A stretch of 64,000 nt of DNA from Herbinix hemicellulosilytica. Its GTDB lineage: Bacteria; Bacillota; Clostridia; Lachnospirales; Lachnospiraceae. A model generated the notes under the pieces. That model had not been told where the DNA came from. It did not search any database and saw nothing but the letters and a program-made list of their open reading frames with translations. Made by a program: the position numbers and the translations under genes. The DNA lies in the NCBI RefSeq assembly GCF_002904165.1, contig NZ_CVTD020000008.1:450302-514301 (forward strand), given 5' to 3'. This document shows, one piece after another, positions 8,244 to 17,572 of this stretch; within the stretch, counting starts at the first letter, position 1, and each line of letters begins with the position of its first letter.

Positions 8244-8864
8244 GTGAAATCATTTCCAAAGCCGTTAAGTACAAAGGAAGAAGCTGATTATCTGCTACGA
8301 TGCAAAGCAGGAGATAAAGAAGCCAGAAACATATTGATTGAACATAATTTAAGGTTGGTAGCCCATATAGTTAAAAAGTATAGTATGTCAGACAAGGAAA
8401 CGGATGATTTAATATCGATCGGAACAATTGGTTTGATTAAAGCGATCGATACTTTTGATGAAGAGAAAGGGATTCGCCTGGCTACCTACGCATCCCGCTG
8501 TATTGACAATGAACTTCTTATGATGTTAAGAAGTAACAAGCGGCTGAATAAAGAGGTTTATCTGTATGATCCTATAGGTTCCGACAAAGAAGGCAACGAA
8601 ATCAATCTGTTGGATATAATAGAAGAAACGGACACGGATATTGTAGAGAATATTGTTTTGGAAGAGGATATAAAAAAATTATATAATGTAATAGATAAAG
8701 TGTTAACAGACAGGGAAAAGGAGATTATATCTTTAAGATATGGGCTGATTGGAAGAAGAGAAGTAACCCAAAGAGAAATAGCAAAAAAACTTGGTATTTC
8801 AAGGAGTTATGTCAGCCGTATTGAAAAAAAGGCATTAAAAAAATTAAGGGAATGTTTTGAATAA
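8244..8864 (+). CDS. sigK: RNA polymerase sporulation sigma factor SigK
   Basis: A 206-residue sigma-70 family factor that drives late mother-cell sporulation genes. Region 2 reads NLRLVAHIVKKY...LISIGTIGLIKAIDTF and region 4 ends KLGISRSYVSRIEKKALKKL, as in SigK. The GTG at 8244 is chosen because GAGGGTG lies about 9 nt upstream and the protein then begins VKSFPKPLS, the mature SigK start. There is no room for the cleavable pro-sequence of B. subtilis SigK, and the gene is intact (no skin element). Control must therefore be at transcription or another level. Confidence 0.9.
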   Translation: MKSFPKPLSTKEEADYLLRCKAGDKEARNILIEHNLRLVAHIVKKYSMSDKETDDLISIGTIGLIKAIDTFDEEKGIRLATYASRCIDNELLMMLRSNKRLNKEVYLYDPIGSDKEGNEINLLDIIEETDTDIVENIVLEEDIKKLYNVIDKVLTDREKEIISLRYGLIGRREVTQREIAKKLGISRSYVSRIEKKALKKLRECFE

Positions 8865-8886
8865 AAATGGATAGTAAAATGAAAAG

Positions 8887-8965
8887 AGAACTGTCGCAAA
8901 TTATTATGGGATACGGTAAAGCTTTATTTACCTGTATCCTATAAATATTTTGACAGTTCTTTTTT
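8887..8965 (+). terminator. Terminator after sigK
   Basis: A long imperfect hairpin begins AGAACTGTC (8887-8895) and closes GACAGTTCT (8952-8960), with an inner paired part (GGATACGGTA / TACCTGTATCC). A run of five Ts follows. Confidence 0.8.
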
Positions 8966-9183
8966 GGTTTTTGTCAAGTGTTAGGGTTGGGGAATGGTAT
9001 ATCAAATTATATTAAAACACCAGGTATGAAATCTTTTTTACTAAAGTTGGCGAAAAAATATATTTTTTCTTGACGAAAACGGGTTGTAAGGGTATGGTAT
9101 ATTTGATTATGAATATAGGATAAAAAATTGGTAATAGGTATCTTACAAGAATTTTATATATACGTCGCTGTTTTGGAGGAAAA

Positions 9184-9597
9184 ATGAATAAACTGATAAA
9201 AAAGATAGTAAACAAAGAAACAATATCCTATACGGTAGCAGGCATATGCACCACACTGGTAAATTTAATCAGCTACGAAATTCTGTATAGACTGGGGTTG
9301 TCAAATCTGATAGCAAATGGCCTAGCCTGGATAATAGCGGTGGCCTTTGCTTATGTAGTGAATAAATGGAATGTTTTCCACTCAAAAAGTGAAAGTTCCC
9401 GGGATGAAACCGTTAAAATCATAAAATTTTTTATTGCAAGGGTTGTTACTTTAGGAGTTGAACAGGCAGGAATGTATCTGTTTGTAGAAGTTTTGGGAAT
9501 TTATCGCTGGTTTGTCAAAGGAGCACTGGCTGTAATAGTTATTGTAATAAACTATATATTCAGTAAATTCTATATTTTTAAGAGGAAAAAAGATTAA
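9184..9597 (+). CDS. GtrA family membrane protein
   Basis: A 137-residue protein with four predicted membrane helices and the GtrA/DPMS pattern: SYTVAGICTTLVNLISYEIL near the start, an AFAYVVNKWNVF motif, and a final helix ending NYIFSKFYIF. GtrA proteins are thought to help move polyprenol-linked sugars across the membrane for glycosylation of wall polymers. No glycosyltransferase partner is adjacent. TTTGGAGGAAAA precedes the ATG. Confidence 0.88.
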   Translation: MNKLIKKIVNKETISYTVAGICTTLVNLISYEILYRLGLSNLIANGLAWIIAVAFAYVVNKWNVFHSKSESSRDETVKIIKFFIARVVTLGVEQAGMYLFVEVLGIYRWFVKGALAVIVIVINYIFSKFYIFKRKKD

Positions 9598-9786
9598 GTT
9601 AAGGCTATAAGCTGATATTAGGAAGTAAAAATATTGGATAAATGATAAATACTTAAAAAGTTATGTCAGTAGCGTAAATGAATAAGGTTTAAGTAAAATC
9701 AGCAATAGTGAAAGCTCTAAAAGAAGCGCTGACTGTTATCTATAAAACACTTATTGAAAAATAAAGCCGTATATAGGAGAAAGATA

Positions 9787-11184
9787 ATGACATATAATGA
9801 AGCTTTAGATTTTATAGAACAGGCAAAAAAATCCGGTACAATCCTCGGCCTTGCAAATATAAGGGAATTGCTGCGAAGACTTAATAATCCTCAGGAGAAG
9901 CTAAAGATTATTCATATAGCAGGAACCAACGGAAAAGGATCTACGGCAGCCTTTATTACATCAATTCTTTGTGCCGCAGGATATCGGGTGGGACGTTTTA
10001 TTTCTCCGTCTGTATTTTCTTACAGAGAAATGATTCAGATATCGGAAATCAGGCGTACAAGCGACAATGTAAAAGGGGCCAAAGAGTATGATTTATATAC
10101 AGAATATATTTCTGAAGAAGATATACAGGAACTTATATGCATGATTAAACCCCTTTGTGAGGATATGGTTAGAGAAAAGCTTTCGCATCCTACATCTTTT
10201 GAGATAGAAACAGCCATGGCGTTTTTATATATGGTTAAAAAGAAGGTCGATTTAATGGTCCTGGAAACCGGTATGGGAGGGAGGCTTGATGCTACAAATG
10301 TAATATCCCGTCCAGTATGCAGTGTATTTACTTCAGTCAGCTTTGACCATATGCAATATCTTGGGGATACTCTTGAGCAGATTGCCACGGAGAAAGCCGG
10401 TATAATGAAGCCGGGTTCAGTTGCGATAACCTGCAATCAGAAGCCGGAAGTACTGTCGGTATTTAAAAGAAAAGCAGAGGAACTTAATATACCTTTGATT
10501 ATTGCAGACAGTGCGAATACAGGAAATATACGGTATAATATAAGCCATACCGATTTTTCATATACAGACCAAAATATTACCGAAAATTATAAGATACTGC
10601 TTTTGGGAAAACATCAGGTTCAGAATGCCGTTTTGGCTGTTCGGACCGCCAGGGTTTTAGAAAGTCTGGGATACAATATTAATGAGTATGCTATCAAAAC
10701 AGGCCTGTGGATGGCAAAATGGCCCGGAAGGTTTGAAAGGGTTGCGAATAATCCCGATGTTTTTATAGACGGTGGCCATAATGAGGAGGCTGCCATAAGG
10801 CTTAGAGAATCTATTGAAATGTACTTTACAAATAAGAGATTAATATTTATCATAGGGGTACTAGCGGATAAGGATTACAAAAATATGCTAAGAATCCTTG
10901 CTCCTTTGGCGGATACTATTATAACCTTAACTCCAAGTAACCCCAGGGCTTTGCCTTCGGATAAACTTGCGGGCGAGGCGTCAAAATATTGCGGTAATGT
11001 AATTGACGGAATTGATATAAGGCAAGCTTTAAAAAAAGCTTATAAAGAGGCAAAACAAAACGATATTATTTTTGCTTTCGGGTCGCTATCATTCCTTGGA
11101 GATTTTATAGATGAATTAAGAATACGAAAAAATTGCGATCTAAAAGATAAAGAAAAAAGTGAATATATTTGTCATAAAAAATAA
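9787..11184 (+). CDS. folC: Folylpolyglutamate synthase / dihydrofolate synthase FolC
   Basis: A Mur-ligase-family enzyme of 465 residues that adds glutamate to folates and may also make dihydrofolate. The ATP-binding loop GTNGKGST is at 46-53; SFDHMQYLGDTLEQIATEKAGI and the C-terminal domain DGGHNEEA follow, all typical of FolC. The ATG at 9787 has TAGGAG 7 nt upstream; a longer frame from 9754 has no ribosome site. The 156-nt gap upstream shows no gene. A hairpin terminator follows directly. Confidence 0.92.
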   Translation: MTYNEALDFIEQAKKSGTILGLANIRELLRRLNNPQEKLKIIHIAGTNGKGSTAAFITSILCAAGYRVGRFISPSVFSYREMIQISEIRRTSDNVKGAKEYDLYTEYISEEDIQELICMIKPLCEDMVREKLSHPTSFEIETAMAFLYMVKKKVDLMVLETGMGGRLDATNVISRPVCSVFTSVSFDHMQYLGDTLEQIATEKAGIMKPGSVAITCNQKPEVLSVFKRKAEELNIPLIIADSANTGNIRYNISHTDFSYTDQNITENYKILLLGKHQVQNAVLAVRTARVLESLGYNINEYAIKTGLWMAKWPGRFERVANNPDVFIDGGHNEEAAIRLRESIEMYFTNKRLIFIIGVLADKDYKNMLRILAPLADTIITLTPSNPRALPSDKLAGEASKYCGNVIDGIDIRQALKKAYKEAKQNDIIFAFGSLSFLGDFIDELRIRKNCDLKDKEKSEYICHKK

Positions 11185-11217
11185 GGTTTACCACAGAAAA
11201 CTTGTCCGTGGTAAACC
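11185..11217. terminator. Bidirectional terminator between folC and the DUF5050 gene
   Basis: A perfect 10-bp stem (GGTTTACCAC / GTGGTAAACC) with a 13-nt loop starts right after the folC stop. The minus-strand gene ends 18 nt beyond. It can end both convergent transcripts. Confidence 0.75.
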
Positions 11218-11234
11218 GGTAATTTGCCGTTTAT

Positions 11235-12257
11235 TTATGGATTTAGGTCCGGCGGGTTAAAAATGCTTACCTTTGCTTTTCCGTCTGCCGGTATAATATA
11301 AGTGTTGGTATTGTCCATATCCTTAAAGAAAACATAATTTTCTGTTACATGAATTTGTTTGAAATGACCTTCCATCAAAATTTCGACTGCGGATGTTTCC
11401 AGATTCATTCGGCATAATTTGCTGTTGTCCGCATCATTCACCTGATAGTAAAGATATTTACCGGAATTTGTAATATTATAGGCGGAGCATTTTTCTTTTA
11501 CAAGTACAGTACGGTCCGTTCCGTTAAGGCTCATCCTGTTTATGGTACCTGCAGACCGGTCGATATAATATATATAATCACCGAAAAAGACAGGATAAGC
11601 AAAATCACCTTCAATAAATGTACCGGTTGTAAAGCTGGATAAATCAAGGTAACTGATACTGTAATCAGAATCGGCTTCTGTATAATATAATCTGTCGTTA
11701 ATTACAGCAGCCGGTATAGCAGGCTCAATCAAAAGCAGCCTTTGATGAGAGCCGTCAGTCTGATTTCGGTAGAGGCTAACACCTCTGTCTACATCGTAAT
11801 TTTGATAATACAGATGATTTCCCTTTAAAGTAATGTAACTGCCTGGCTTACTGCTGATAAGTTTAAGGCCTTCACCGTTTCGGTTTATACGGTAAATACC
11901 TGTATTATTAAATGGAAGGCTGCTTCCTGAATTAACCGATTTGGTATCAACGGCTCGGATATAATATATATAATTTTCATCGACATTTATATAGGCAGCT
12001 TTGTCATCATGAAGCTTTTTAATATCTGTGGCATCAGATTTCATCATATAAAGGCTGCCGTTATCTTTATCATTGCTGAAATAGATTATGCCGTCCTTTT
12101 CACAAAACAGGCCACCGTTATAAATGTTGCCCGCCGTATTGCCTATAAGGTTCTCATCATTGGCGAAGGTTCGATTCCAGGAATATAAAAGAATGCCTGC
12201 TAATGACAAAGTTGTAATTATAAAAAGTGTCAGCAAGACTTTTTTTATGGTTGACAA
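11235..12257 (-). CDS. Membrane-anchored DUF5050 beta-propeller-like protein
   Basis: A 340-residue protein with an N-terminal membrane anchor (IKKVLLTLFIITTLSLAGILLYSW). The extracellular part has repeated YYxx-Y-x-N/D strands such as IIYFSNDKDNGSLYMMKSDATDIKKL and IYYIDRSAGTINRMSLNGTDRTVL, the pattern of DUF5050 propeller blades. The function is unknown; family members are extracellular. The start is taken as TTG 12257 because GGAGGGG lies 6 nt upstream; reading on to 12347 gives an unlikely leader. It is divergent from pheA. Confidence 0.75.
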   Translation of the reverse strand: MSTIKKVLLTLFIITTLSLAGILLYSWNRTFANDENLIGNTAGNIYNGGLFCEKDGIIYFSNDKDNGSLYMMKSDATDIKKLHDDKAAYINVDENYIYYIRAVDTKSVNSGSSLPFNNTGIYRINRNGEGLKLISSKPGSYITLKGNHLYYQNYDVDRGVSLYRNQTDGSHQRLLLIEPAIPAAVINDRLYYTEADSDYSISYLDLSSFTTGTFIEGDFAYPVFFGDYIYYIDRSAGTINRMSLNGTDRTVLVKEKCSAYNITNSGKYLYYQVNDADNSKLCRMNLETSAVEILMEGHFKQIHVTENYVFFKDMDNTNTYIIPADGKAKVSIFNPPDLNP

Positions 12258-12395
12258 AAAGGACCCCTCCAATTTTATTATAAATAAAGCTAATTTTATT
12301 GTATATAAAGATACACATATTATATATCGGCCCGAGGGAATCGACAATTAATACAGGAATTATAAATAAGATAAATAATTTCACGGAGGAATTTT

Positions 12396-13541
12396 ATGAA
12401 TGATATGTTAAAATTAAGAAATGAAATTGATGAAGTTGATAAAAAGCTTAAGGAGCTTTTTGAATACAGAATGGATCTTGTTTTAAAAATAGCTGAATAT
12501 AAGAAAAAAAACGGGATTCCGGTTTATGATCCGGCAAGAGAAGAAGAAAAGTTAAGCCAGCTAAAGAATTCTTTAGCTGATAAAAAAAATGCAGATGCAG
12601 TTGTCGAATTGTTTTCTCAAATAATGGCTATAAGCAGAAGGGCACAATACGCAGCAATTAATTCGGCAGACGATCTGGGGTTTACAGCTGTTGATGAATT
12701 CGAAGCAGGGGATGATACCGTTATTGCCTACTATGGTGAAACCGGTTCCTTTACCGAACAGGCCATGCTTGAATACTTCGACGGTAAGGGAAAAGGGATT
12801 CCTATGGGTACATTCGAAGAGGTCATGGAAGCCCTTAAAAATAACAAAGCAGATTACGGTGTTCTTCCCATTGAAAATTCCTCAACCGGTACTTTGTCAG
12901 ATATTTTTGACTTACTTGCGGAATATGATAATTATATAATAGGTGAACACGTTGTAGCTATCAATCATATTCTTTGGGGACTTCCTGATGCAGAATTATC
13001 GGATATAAAGAGGGTATATTCCCACCGCCAGGGTTTATTGCAGTGTTCAAATTTTCTGAAAAAGTATCCGCACTGGGAATTGGTTGAAGGAGGCAGCACT
13101 GCCGGGGCTGCAAAAAAAGTTAGTATGGAAAATGATATAACTCAGGCAGCCATTGCAAGCAGAAGAGCCGGTGAAACTTACGGATTAAAAATACTTAAAC
13201 CCTCTATACATAATGAGGAGCATAACCAAACCAGATTTATCATTATATCAAATAAAAGAAATTATATCAGGAATGCAAAACGAATAAGCATTTGCTTTGT
13301 ACTTCCGCATAAAAGCGGTGCCCTTTATCATATGCTGTCGCATTTTATCCATAATAATATAAACTTAACAAAAATCGAATCAAGACCTATAAAAGGCCAG
13401 GCTTTCAGATACCGTTTCTTTATAGACTTTGAAGGTTCCCTGGAGGATCTTGAAGTGAAAAATGCCTTACTTAGCATAAAAAAAGAAGCATTGGAAATGA
13501 AAATATTAGGATCTTATGTTCCTGTTCCCAATAGCAATTAA
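12396..13541 (+). CDS. pheA: Bifunctional chorismate mutase / prephenate dehydratase
   Basis: A 381-residue P-protein of phenylalanine synthesis. Residues 1-85 are an AroQ chorismate mutase domain (LRNEIDEVDKKLKELFEYRMDLV). Residues from about 110 to 285 are prephenate dehydratase (AYYGETGSFTEQA, IENSSTGTL, and the conserved NQTRFIII). A C-terminal ACT domain (SGALYHMLSHF, TKIESRPIKGQAFRYRFFID) senses phenylalanine. CACGGAGG precedes the ATG. The leader is too short for a T-box, so control is probably allosteric. It consumes prephenate, the substrate of TrhP encoded nearby; the proximity may be chance. Confidence 0.94.
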   Translation: MNDMLKLRNEIDEVDKKLKELFEYRMDLVLKIAEYKKKNGIPVYDPAREEEKLSQLKNSLADKKNADAVVELFSQIMAISRRAQYAAINSADDLGFTAVDEFEAGDDTVIAYYGETGSFTEQAMLEYFDGKGKGIPMGTFEEVMEALKNNKADYGVLPIENSSTGTLSDIFDLLAEYDNYIIGEHVVAINHILWGLPDAELSDIKRVYSHRQGLLQCSNFLKKYPHWELVEGGSTAGAAKKVSMENDITQAAIASRRAGETYGLKILKPSIHNEEHNQTRFIIISNKRNYIRNAKRISICFVLPHKSGALYHMLSHFIHNNINLTKIESRPIKGQAFRYRFFIDFEGSLEDLEVKNALLSIKKEALEMKILGSYVPVPNSN

Positions 13542-13633
13542 AAATTATTTCAAAATCTAATCACAAAGTAAACATAAATAGCTGTTAGAATAACATACAT
13601 AAAGGTGGTTAGGATTTTGAAGGAGGAAAAAAT

Positions 13634-15007
13634 ATGAACGATAATTACAATAATGATAATTATAATAATGATAATTATAACAATGATAATTATAATATAA
13701 ATAATCATGACAGTAACGAAAATTGGCGGATGGCAGAAGACAGCCCTAACCGGATTTATCCGACACCGGAGGTAAAGGATAAAGGTAAAAAGGAAAAAGG
13801 AAAGTTTAAAAAACTTATATGGTTTATGGCAGCAGCCCTTATTTTCGGTATAGTTGCCGGTATCGCAGTTACAGGATATCATTATTTTTTCCTTGGCGGC
13901 AGAGATTATATGAAGATGTCAGAACAGGACAAGGATGAAATTGAAGACAGTGGCCTTTCAGAGGAGTCAGACACCGACAAGGCGATTTATACGGACAGCA
14001 AGATAGACGGTTTAATTTCCGATGTTTCAGATATAGTGGACAAGGTTATGCCTGCCATAGTTTCAATTAATGCAACAGATATTATTACCAGTTATGATAT
14101 ATTCTTTGGCAGAAGATTTAATGAACCTGTGGTCGGAAGCGGTTCGGGCATAATTATAGGCCAAAGTGATTCACACATTTTGATAGTTACCAACAATCAT
14201 GTAGTAAATGAAGCTGAAAAAATAGAAATAGTTTTCGCTGACGACAGCAAGGCTGAAGCAAGTATAAAAGGTACCGATTCTAACAGCGATCTTGCTGTTT
14301 TGGAAGTAGCAATAGAAGACTTGTCGGCAGAAACTTTAAACTCAATTAAGGTTGCCCGTTTGGGAAATTCGAATAATTTAAAAGCCGGTGAAATGGTAAT
14401 AGCCATTGGCAATGCTTTGGGATATGGACAATCTGTGACTGTGGGATATATCAGTGCCCTTGAGCGTGAGCTTAATGTCCAGGGTTTTAAAATGAAACTG
14501 ATACAGACCGATGCGGCCATAAATCCGGGAAACAGTGGCGGAGCTTTACTAAATATTTACGGTGAAGTAATAGGAATTAATTCGATTAAACTGGCAGACA
14601 CAAAAGTGGAAGGAATGGGCTATGCTATTCCTATATCGGATGCAATCCCCATGATTAACTTGCTTATGAACAACAAAGTTCTGGAAGTTTCAGAAATGGG
14701 CTTTTTGGGAATAAATGTTGAAACTGCACAAAATGTGACCGAAGATTTATCAAAAATATATAATATACCTGTAGGAATATTTATTAATGATGTCGTCAAA
14801 GATTCACCTGCAGAAAAGGCAGGATTAAAACCCGGCCATATAATAGTAGGTTTTGATGATATAAAGATAGAAACTATCGATGATTTATTGAATGTACTTA
14901 CTTATTCAAGGCCCGGCGATGAAGTGGTAATTAAAATAAAAGAACTGAATAACGGCCAATATGAAGAAAGAGAATTGAATGTCGTTCTGGGTAAAAGACC
15001 TGAATAA
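13634..15007 (+). CDS. HtrA/DegP-type membrane serine protease with PDZ domain
   Basis: A 457-residue trypsin-like protease for extracytoplasmic protein quality control. Order: a repetitive Asn/Asp/Tyr N-terminus (1-25), a basic stretch, a membrane helix (about 61-87), the protease domain with catalytic H189 (TNNHVV), D219 (NSDLAV) and S301 (GNSGGAL), and one PDZ domain (about 355-450). It has the domain order of gram-positive HtrA proteins. AAGGAGGAAAAAAT precedes the ATG. No adjacent two-component system is seen. Confidence 0.92.
   Translation: MNDNYNNDNYNNDNYNNDNYNINNHDSNENWRMAEDSPNRIYPTPEVKDKGKKEKGKFKKLIWFMAAALIFGIVAGIAVTGYHYFFLGGRDYMKMSEQDKDEIEDSGLSEESDTDKAIYTDSKIDGLISDVSDIVDKVMPAIVSINATDIITSYDIFFGRRFNEPVVGSGSGIIIGQSDSHILIVTNNHVVNEAEKIEIVFADDSKAEASIKGTDSNSDLAVLEVAIEDLSAETLNSIKVARLGNSNNLKAGEMVIAIGNALGYGQSVTVGYISALERELNVQGFKMKLIQTDAAINPGNSGGALLNIYGEVIGINSIKLADTKVEGMGYAIPISDAIPMINLLMNNKVLEVSEMGFLGINVETAQNVTEDLSKIYNIPVGIFINDVVKDSPAEKAGLKPGHIIVGFDDIKIETIDDLLNVLTYSRPGDEVVIKIKELNNGQYEERELNVVLGKRPE
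13636..13700 (+). repeat. 15-nt tandem repeat inside the HtrA-type gene
   Basis: About four copies of a 15-nt unit (AATGATAATTATAAT-like) encode the pentapeptide N-N-D-N-Y. The units are nearly identical in DNA, so copy number could change by slippage without shifting frame. It lies on the cytoplasmic side of the membrane helix. Confidence 0.8.
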
Positions 15008-15087
15008 CAAACGGGGCATTAAAATTTAAAGATGAAGTAATGTTGCGGCAAAAACTGGGTTGTCGCACAACTTGATAAAGAGGATAT

Positions 15088-15144
15088 AAAGAGGATATAG
15101 ATATAACCAAACCAGTGCATTGCAGTTATATCTATATCCTCTTT
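15088..15144 (+). terminator. Long hairpin after the HtrA-type gene
   Basis: A perfect 20-bp stem (15088-15107 with 15125-15144) encloses a 17-nt loop. It lies 80 nt after the stop, in a 387-nt gap with no gene. The T-tract is weak, so it may act as an RNA-stabilising structure as much as a terminator. Confidence 0.7.
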
Positions 15145-15394
15145 AATTATGCAATCAGCGCTCCAGCAGTAAAATAGAACACCCCAATAAACGCTTGACC
15201 AGTTTAGTTCATTTATATTTTTATTTAATGAATTTATGAAATATTTTAATCCTCCATATATATTCAATTATTTATGAGAAATTTGAGGTGAAAACCTTAA
15301 TATAAATTTATCGGGATTATTTATTTGGTATGAAATGGTACCAGATATTTAATTTTGCATATAGTAGATAGAAGAAAATTTTTAGGGAGGATAA

Positions 15395-16390
15395 ATGAAA
15401 AGAAAGTTTATTATAGTACTGGCTCTTGTTTTTTTGGCAGTACTTACGATGGCGGGATGTAAAAAGGAAGACGAGCTGATTGAAATTACTCTAAATGAAG
15501 TAGCACACTCCATTTTTTATGCTCCAATGTATGTGGCTTTTGAAGAAGGATATTTTGAAGAAGAAGGGCTAAAGGTTAATCTGGTAAACGGGCTGGGCGC
15601 CGATAAGACTATGACAGCACTGCTTTCAGGTGAATGTGAAATTGGATTTATGGGAGCCGAAGCTTCAATCTATGTTTATAATCAGGGTGCGGAAGATTAT
15701 GTAGTAAACTTTGCGCAGCTGACACAGCGGGCCGGTAATTTCCTGGTATCAAGAGACTTAAATGAGGATTTTAAGTGGGAAAACTTAAAAGGTAAGACTG
15801 TTTTGGGCGGGCGTAAAGGCGGAATGCCCCAAATGGTATTTGAGTATATACTTAAGAATAAAGGTATAGATCCTCAAAAAGACCTTAATATCATCCAGAA
15901 TATAGATTTTGGTCTTACTTCCCAGGCTTTTGCATCGGGCCAGGGAGATTATACTATTGAGTTTGAACCTGCTGCTACAGCACTGGAGCTTGAAGGTGTA
16001 GGCAAAGTGGTAGCTTCCCTCGGTATAGAAAGCGGAAAAGTACCGTATACCTCATTTTCTGCCCGCAAAAGTTATATAGAAAAGCATCCGGATATAATCC
16101 AGAAGTTTACCAATGCAATTCAAAAAGGCATGGATTATGTTCAAAGCCATACTCCCGAAGAAATTGCAAAAGCCATATCCGGACAGTTTAAAGAGACTGA
16201 TGAGAAGACACTTGTATTGCTGGTAACAAGATATTACGAACAGGAAACATGGAAAGAAAACTTAATATTTGAAGAGGAAAGCCTTGACCTGCTGCAGGAT
16301 ATTCTGGAGTTGGCGGGAGAGCTGGATAAAAGGGTTCCTTATGAAAGCATTGTAACTACAGAGTTTGCTAAGAATGCATTGAGCAAATAA
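15395..16390 (+). CDS. ABC transporter substrate-binding lipoprotein (SsuA/THI5-like)
   Basis: A 331-residue lipoprotein with a signal peptide and lipobox TMAGC (Cys22). The mature part matches the NMT1/THI5/SsuA solute-binding fold: APMYVAFEEGYFEEEGLKVNLVNG, MTALLSGECEIGFMGAEA, and FSARKSYIEKHPDIIQKFTNAI. Relatives bind sulfonates, pyrimidine precursors or nitrate; the ligand cannot be told here. No permease or ATPase gene is adjacent, so it is an orphan that must use a transporter encoded elsewhere. TTTAGGGAGG precedes the ATG. No riboswitch was recognised in the leader. Confidence 0.88.
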   Translation: MKRKFIIVLALVFLAVLTMAGCKKEDELIEITLNEVAHSIFYAPMYVAFEEGYFEEEGLKVNLVNGLGADKTMTALLSGECEIGFMGAEASIYVYNQGAEDYVVNFAQLTQRAGNFLVSRDLNEDFKWENLKGKTVLGGRKGGMPQMVFEYILKNKGIDPQKDLNIIQNIDFGLTSQAFASGQGDYTIEFEPAATALELEGVGKVVASLGIESGKVPYTSFSARKSYIEKHPDIIQKFTNAIQKGMDYVQSHTPEEIAKAISGQFKETDEKTLVLLVTRYYEQETWKENLIFEEESLDLLQDILELAGELDKRVPYESIVTTEFAKNALSK

Positions 16391-16484
16391 AATATTAAAA
16401 GACAATATATAATGCAAATCTGTTAGATAAGAATGCACAAAATTTATTTATTATGTAATTTCCAACTATCTTTAACTTTATATG

Positions 16485-16530
16485 ATACCTCTTAAGCTGA
16501 TAGGATGAATCCTTATTGCTTAGGAGGTAT
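16485..16530 (+). terminator. Terminator after the solute-binding protein gene
   Basis: ATACCTCTTAAGC (16485-16497) pairs with GCTTAGGAGGTAT (16518-16530) with one mismatch, and the interior also pairs (ATAGGAT / ATCCTTAT). A T/A-rich stretch follows. It lies in a 343-nt gap. Confidence 0.65.
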
Positions 16531-16611
16531 TATTTATAATAATATATATTTTTTAACTAATTATAGTAACTATCTTTATCTTAATATGGCGGTTAACAAT
16601 AATTTATAGAC

Positions 16612-16640
16612 TTGACATCAATGTATAATATTGATAGCAT
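16612..16640 (+). promoter_or_regulatory. Possible promoter with a palindromic spacer
   Basis: TTGACA (16612-16617) is followed after 17 nt by TAGCAT (16635-16640), a poor -10. The spacer starts TCAAT and ends ATTGA, an inverted repeat that could be an operator. It would serve the small membrane protein gene downstream. Confidence 0.35.
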
Positions 16641-16733
16641 AAACAAATATATACTATAAATGGAATAAAATGAAATTATATAATTATGAAATTATGAAAA
16701 GTTGACTGTAATTGTGATTAAAAGGTGAATTTA

Positions 16734-16793
16734 ATGAAATGGTTTGAAGCTGATAAAAGGGATAGGAATAATGAAAAGAAGAAAAGTAAGTAA
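16734..16793 (+). CDS. Possible 19-residue leader peptide
   Basis: An ATG with AAAAGGTGA at a good distance opens a 19-codon frame (MKWFEADKRDRNNEKKKSK) that overlaps the start of the next gene in another frame. It could couple translation of the membrane protein. It may equally be chance. Confidence 0.25.
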   Translation: MKWFEADKRDRNNEKKKSK

Positions 16794-16983
16794 TTTGCTT
16801 ATATTATGTAGTTTCCTTTTGGTATTAGGATTTATAATTAAAATTCTCGTTCATGGTTTATTAAATACGCTTAATCAGGAAAAATGGTTATTTAGTACAC
16901 TTGAGTGTATTTTACCGGCAATTATCCTTATGATAGTTGGGTTTTATTTAAGAAGACATGATAAAAGCCAAAAAAAAGATTAG
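16771..16983 (+). CDS. Small two-helix membrane protein, unknown function
   Basis: A 70-residue protein with two predicted membrane helices (about residues 7-28 and 44-63), a basic N-terminus (MKRRK) and a basic C-terminus (RRHDKSQKKD). It is not recognised. The ATG at 16771 is favoured by GGGATAGGA just upstream; an in-frame TTG at 16744 is less likely. A strong hairpin follows, supporting a real short transcript. Confidence 0.55.
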   Translation: MKRRKVSNLLILCSFLLVLGFIIKILVHGLLNTLNQEKWLFSTLECILPAIILMIVGFYLRRHDKSQKKD

Positions 16984-16990
16984 AAATAAA

Positions 16991-17048
16991 AAAGAATCAC
17001 AATCGATTTTAAACAACTGACAGGAAATAAAATCGACGGTGATTCTTT
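16991..17048. terminator. Bidirectional terminator
   Basis: AAAGAATCAC-AATCGATTTTA pairs with TAAAATCGACGGTGATTCTTT across a 16-nt loop, with one small interior mismatch. A T-tract is present on each side. It separates two convergent genes. Confidence 0.8.
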
Positions 17049-17063
17049 ATATTGGGTACTTAA

Positions 17064-17354
17064 TTATTCTTCGGTAGTATCATCCTGTTCGGTTTCAACT
17101 ACATCAGCTTCATCATCTTCATAATCATCTTCGTCATCAAAGTCGTCTTCATATTCGTCAAAGTCATCATCAAAATCATCCAGATAGTTAGGATTCAAAT
17201 ACCTGTAAACAGCATAAGCAATGGCTGCAACTGCCGCTATAGCACCGATAACAGCAAGAATACAGATGATAGGATTTCTCTTTTTTTCGGGTTTTCTATG
17301 CATAAGTTCTCCTATCTTAATTGCACTTAAAAACTCATCTAATTTATTTCCCAT
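17064..17354 (-). CDS. Small membrane protein with a very acidic tail
   Basis: A 96-residue protein with a membrane helix (about 29-48, IICILAVIGAIAAVAAIAYAV). The C-terminal 40 residues are almost all Asp, Glu and Tyr/Phe (DDFDDDFDEYEDDFDDEDD). The function is unknown. Similar small acidic-tailed proteins are, as I recall, common in Lachnospiraceae. AAAGGAAG lies upstream of the start. It is next to pcrA on the same strand, 218 nt away. Confidence 0.7.
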   Translation of the reverse strand: MGNKLDEFLSAIKIGELMHRKPEKKRNPIICILAVIGAIAAVAAIAYAVYRYLNPNYLDDFDDDFDEYEDDFDDEDDYEDDEADVVETEQDDTTEE

Positions 17355-17572
17355 GGCAGCACTTCCTTTCTGGTTTATTATATGACTAACTGCTTATAAA
17401 CAGTATAACATAATAATGGATTAATTACTATATATTATAATTTGTAATCGGCAATCTTTTTATTCAGTAAAAGTTTATCCTCAAATACTATTGATTAGTG
17501 ATTCTATTACAAATTTAATTTATATAGTTTTTTAATTATTAAAAATTAATTTTATTTTTTCTTGACTAAAAG

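Noticed and set aside
12348..12395. T-box attenuator for pheA
   Set aside because: The leader is only about 50 nt and lacks any T-box motif.
15267..15394. Possible riboswitch before the solute-binding lipoprotein gene (thiamine or cobalamin type considered)
   Set aside because: No conserved core of a known riboswitch class was found in the short A/T-rich leader.
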